From Staphylococcus agnetis (GTDB lineage Bacteria; Bacillota; Bacilli; Staphylococcales; Staphylococcaceae), in the NCBI RefSeq assembly GCF_002901865.1, contig NZ_PPQF01000042.1, positions 1 through 64,000 of the forward strand: DNA of 64,000 nt, in the 5' to 3' direction. Below the pieces are notes generated by a model. It saw only the letters and a program-made list of their open reading frames with translations, was not told the DNA's origin and did no database searches. This document shows positions 61,257-64,000 of the stretch, one piece after another (the stretch's first letter is position 1; every line of letters starts with the position of its first letter). A program made the translations under genes and the position numbers.

Positions 61257-62981
61257 TTATGATGTTGTTAAGTTTTGTGTTTCTACGAAATGTTGATACA
61301 TTTCATGAGATTGCATTAACTCCCCATGTTTACCTGTTCCAGTCACACGACCTTGATCTAAGAAAATAATTTGTTCTGCTTTTTTAATCGTTGAAAGTCG
61401 ATGTGCGATGACAATAGTTGTTCGATTTTCCATTAAAACATCTAACGCTTCTTGAATTTTACGTTCACTTTCACTATCTAAATTGGCAGTTGCTTCATCT
61501 AGTAATAAAATATCAGGATCTTTAATAAAGCTACGCGCAATATCAATACGTTGACGTTGACCTCCGGAAAGCTTCAATCCTCGCTCACCTACAATCGTGT
61601 CATATCCATCTTCAAATGTTTGAATAAAATCATGACAATTCGCAAGACGTGCATAATACTCCAATTCCTCTTGTGACACTTCTCGCTCAATACCGTATAA
61701 AATATTATCTCGTATTGTACCATTCATCATCGCGTTACTTTGCATCACATAACCGATTTTACGTCTCCAATCACTTAAACTAATGTCATAAATTGATTGT
61801 TGATGATATTGAATATCTCCTGATTCGATTTCATACATACGTTCAATCAAACTGAAAATTGTACTTTTTCCTGACCCAGATGGCCCAACAAATGCTGTCA
61901 CTGCACCACGACGAATGGTAAATGATACATCTTGTAATATCGGCTTAACGTCATATTTAAAAGACACGTTGTTAAACGTTAAATCTCCGTGGTTTAATAG
62001 ATGATTGGTATTTTTAAGCTCTATAGGTTCAAGTGGTTCATGTAAAATTTCATAAATCCGACTACTTGCACCGACCGCTTTTTTGTAATCCGTTACTAAT
62101 GTAGATAAATTAATAAGCGGTATTGATAAATTCAGTACGTAGAATATCATCGCAACAAGTGTTCCGGCTGATATCGCACCAGAAGATATACGCAACCCAC
62201 CAAACCCTAGAATCATACCAATTGTAATCAGCATAATAATGCCAGAAATAGGTTGAATCACTGCGGCAATTTTGGCTTGCTTTAAACCAAGTTTATAGAT
62301 TTCATCTAAGTTATAGCGCGCTTTTTCAAGTTCAATATGTTCCGTATTCGACACTTTTACAAGTCTCATTTCTGTTAAAACCCGTCCAAGTAGTCCGCTG
62401 AAATTTGCAATCTCATTTTGCGTATTCGTCGATATTTTTTGCATAATTTTACCAAGTGGTGTAATAATGATTGCAAATATAGGAATGGTAATAAACGTTA
62501 ATAATGTCATTTGCCAATCTAATATAAACAACATTATTAAAGAACCGATGACCGTAATTACGGATGGAAAGAAACCTGGTAGTTTTTGAGATATAAAGTC
62601 ATTGATTACTTTCGTATCATCAGTTAATCGGCTCATCAATTGACCACTTTCGTTTTTATCAAAGAAAGGCATTTTTAAATGAATGATATGACGCCATAAA
62701 ACGGAGCGAATCGCATAAATGACTTTTTCACCAATTTTATTTAATAAATAATAACCAAGTCCACTGAGTATCGCATTGACTAAAAATACCCCAACAATAA
62801 TCATAATAAATGTTGGATTAATTGAAGTTAATGTAAACTTATCAACAAGTTGCCCCGTAAATAAAGGCACCAATAACCCTGTTAAACTCCCTAAAGATGC
62901 GATTAAAACTGCAACAATAATCAAACCCACTGGCCATGATATTTTTTTTAATAAGTAAATAAGTGGATTCTCTTTTTTCAT
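61257..62981 (-). CDS. abcA: multidrug ABC exporter AbcA
   Basis: 574-aa homodimeric half-transporter. Six helices (about 15-310) and an ATPase domain (about 335-570) with Walker A GPSGSGKST, signature LSGGQRQR, Walker B ILLLDEAT and H-loop IAHRLST. Very close to S. aureus AbcA, which exports beta-lactams, dyes and phenol-soluble modulins. GAGGTAACC precedes the ATG. Divergent from pbp4, the classical arrangement, so the shared 217-bp region controls both. Confidence 0.94.
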   Translation of the reverse strand: MKKENPLIYLLKKISWPVGLIIVAVLIASLGSLTGLLVPLFTGQLVDKFTLTSINPTFIMIIVGVFLVNAILSGLGYYLLNKIGEKVIYAIRSVLWRHIIHLKMPFFDKNESGQLMSRLTDDTKVINDFISQKLPGFFPSVITVIGSLIMLFILDWQMTLLTFITIPIFAIIITPLGKIMQKISTNTQNEIANFSGLLGRVLTEMRLVKVSNTEHIELEKARYNLDEIYKLGLKQAKIAAVIQPISGIIMLITIGMILGFGGLRISSGAISAGTLVAMIFYVLNLSIPLINLSTLVTDYKKAVGASSRIYEILHEPLEPIELKNTNHLLNHGDLTFNNVSFKYDVKPILQDVSFTIRRGAVTAFVGPSGSGKSTIFSLIERMYEIESGDIQYHQQSIYDISLSDWRRKIGYVMQSNAMMNGTIRDNILYGIEREVSQEELEYYARLANCHDFIQTFEDGYDTIVGERGLKLSGGQRQRIDIARSFIKDPDILLLDEATANLDSESERKIQEALDVLMENRTTIVIAHRLSTIKKAEQIIFLDQGRVTGTGKHGELMQSHEMYQHFVETQNLTTS

Positions 62982-63011
62982 AAATGGTTACCTCTTTATT
63001 GATTATTGTCG

Positions 63012-63055
63012 TGAAGGGAGTCTTCCCTCACACCGACGTCATACTTCAGGACGTC
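63012..63055. promoter_or_regulatory. palindromic elements in the abcA-pbp4 divergent region
   Basis: An imperfect palindrome TGAAGGGA (63012-63019) / TTCCCTCA (63023-63030) is followed by two copies of the palindrome GACGTC (63035-63040 and 63050-63055). They lie 30-75 bases upstream of abcA, in its leader or promoter. MgrA, Rot and NorG are known to act on this region in S. aureus, but I cannot match the elements to any of them. Confidence 0.4.
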
Positions 63056-63198
63056 TTATTTAACATATACACTGTTCATTCAACACAATAATTTTTATGT
63101 TCCATCGCAAGACGCATACATCTCACAAAAAAACTGTGGTAAAATAGAATTTCGGTTGTTCCAAACAAAAAAGTTTTATCATTTTTGAAGGAGTGCAT

Positions 63199-64000
63199 AT
63201 GAAAAAAGTAATTCTGAGTATTTTAGTTGTATTCTTCGCTACAACTATTATAACACCTTTTACTAAAGCGAATACAGCAACACCTGTTGATATCGCAAAT
63301 CAAAACGGCTATGGCGTTGGTTATGGATTTCAACCTGAAGGCCTTGTCAATATAAGTGAAACGGGCCAAATTCTTTATCAATACCAAGATAAACAGAAGT
63401 GGTACCCTGCTTCTATGACAAAATTAATGACCATGTATCTGACATTAAAAGCCGTTAAATCAGGTGACTTAAACCTTAATGATACGGTTAAAATTACAGA
63501 TCAGCATTATAGAATGTCTACATTACCTGAATTGAGCAATACAAAGCTTTATCCAGGAGAAACTTATACAATTGCAGAATTACTTCAAATCACAGTTTCC
63601 GCTTCTAGTAATGCTGCTTCCTTAATATTAGCTCAAAAAGTATCAGGTTCCACATCTAAATTTGTCGATGATATGAATCAAACCGCAAAAGATTTAGGCA
63701 TGGCTCAAACGCATTATGTCAATCCAACAGGTGCTGAAAATTTTCGTTTGCAAGAATTTGTGCCACAAAAATATAAAAATGAAACCTCATCTGTTTCATC
63801 GCCCCGTGATTATGCGATATTAGCTCAACATACGGTGCAAGACACACCGAAGATATTAGATTTCACAAAACAAATCGCTCCTACTCAGCACGGTGTTACA
63901 TATTATACATTTAATGACCTGCTTGAAGGCGGAAACATGAGTTTACAAGGTACCGACGGCCTTAAAACAGGTTCAAGTGATCTTGCTGATTATAATAATA
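63199..64000 (+). CDS. pbp4: penicillin-binding protein 4 (carboxypeptidase/transpeptidase), 5-prime part
   Basis: First 267 codons of a secreted low-molecular-mass PBP; the window ends before the stop codon. Signal peptide (about 1-24), then the serine DD-peptidase domain with catalytic SMTK (S72-K75), SSN (136-138) and KTG (256-258, in LKTGSSD). PBP4 performs secondary peptidoglycan cross-linking in staphylococci and influences beta-lactam susceptibility. GAAGGAG precedes the ATG. Partial only because of the window edge. Confidence 0.93.
   Translation, partial: MKKVILSILVVFFATTIITPFTKANTATPVDIANQNGYGVGYGFQPEGLVNISETGQILYQYQDKQKWYPASMTKLMTMYLTLKAVKSGDLNLNDTVKITDQHYRMSTLPELSNTKLYPGETYTIAELLQITVSASSNAASLILAQKVSGSTSKFVDDMNQTAKDLGMAQTHYVNPTGAENFRLQEFVPQKYKNETSSVSSPRDYAILAQHTVQDTPKILDFTKQIAPTQHGVTYYTFNDLLEGGNMSLQGTDGLKTGSSDLADYNN

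Noticed and set aside
1-64000. Prophage, transposon, tRNA or rRNA genes
   Set aside because: I found no integrase, transposase, phage structural gene, tRNA cloverleaf or rRNA segment; all sizeable genes are chromosomal housekeeping or staphylococcal accessory functions.

Overview
The window reads as an ordinary chromosomal segment of a Staphylococcus species. The evidence is a set of near-full-length staphylococcal signature proteins: MgrA with Cys12, NorA, the divergent abcA/pbp4 pair, FhuCBG, a LysM-CHAP cell-wall hydrolase with a candidate WalR box, and AT-rich DNA with strong AGGAGG-type ribosome binding sites. Gene content is not exactly that of S. aureus. There is a malate dehydrogenase, a thiazole-synthesis cluster (tenI-thiS-thiG-thiF) and a feoAB locus. 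From memory of the S. aureus gene order, saeRS, nagA and graRS/vraFG would be expected at points where this window has only intergenic DNA. A non-aureus species is therefore likely, possibly of the hyicus/intermedius type, but I cannot name it.

Layout. 1-4.6 kb: a minus-strand operon pabA-pabB-pabC-small membrane protein-pxpB-pxpC (folate precursor synthesis plus 5-oxoprolinase subunits). 4.6-6.8 kb: preQ1-I riboswitch and queCDE (queuosine precursor). 6.9-11 kb: two small membrane proteins, CsbB-type glycosyltransferase, and the MpfA/CorC-type Mg2+ exporter with a long structured leader. 11.2-15 kb: fruRKA fructose PTS operon. 15-19 kb: norA, a GT4-TagF fusion glycosyltransferase and a YbaK deacylase. 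19-24.3 kb: DUF1361 and CPBP membrane proteins, mdh, an aldo/keto reductase and a CobW GTPase. 24.5-28.5 kb: mgrA converging on a CydDC-type ABC exporter. 28.7-38 kb: uppP, CPBP protease, DoxX, a Lys-rich coiled-coil protein, YaiI, LOG protein, acetyltransferases, a lipoprotein and an MFS exporter. 38-44 kb: LysR and DUF402 genes, yebC, the thiazole operon under a TPP riboswitch, and a Bax-inhibitor-like protein. 44.5-47.3 kb: LysM-CHAP hydrolase and the pit/PhoU-like phosphate pair. 48-52.8 kb: NmrA-like reductase, acetyltransferase, esterase and YkvI transporter. 52.9-55.8 kb: fhuCBG under a Fur box. 56-58.5 kb: YitT protein, an intergenic small RNA gene (probable RsaD) and nupC. 58.7-61.2 kb: Fur-box-controlled feoA-feoB-Cys-rich peptide. 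61.2-64 kb: divergent abcA and pbp4, the latter cut by the window edge.

The richest signals are RNA-level and regulatory. They include two clear riboswitches (preQ1-I and TPP), a promoter-to-terminator small RNA with a CodY-like box and a UCCC motif, a roughly 170-nt mpfA leader with Shine-Dalgarno-linked mini-ORFs, alternative hairpins in the mgrA leader, two Fur boxes, a WalR box, a PhoP-like repeat, cre-like sites, and hairpin repeat families. I saw no tRNA, rRNA, CRISPR array, prophage or intact insertion sequence.
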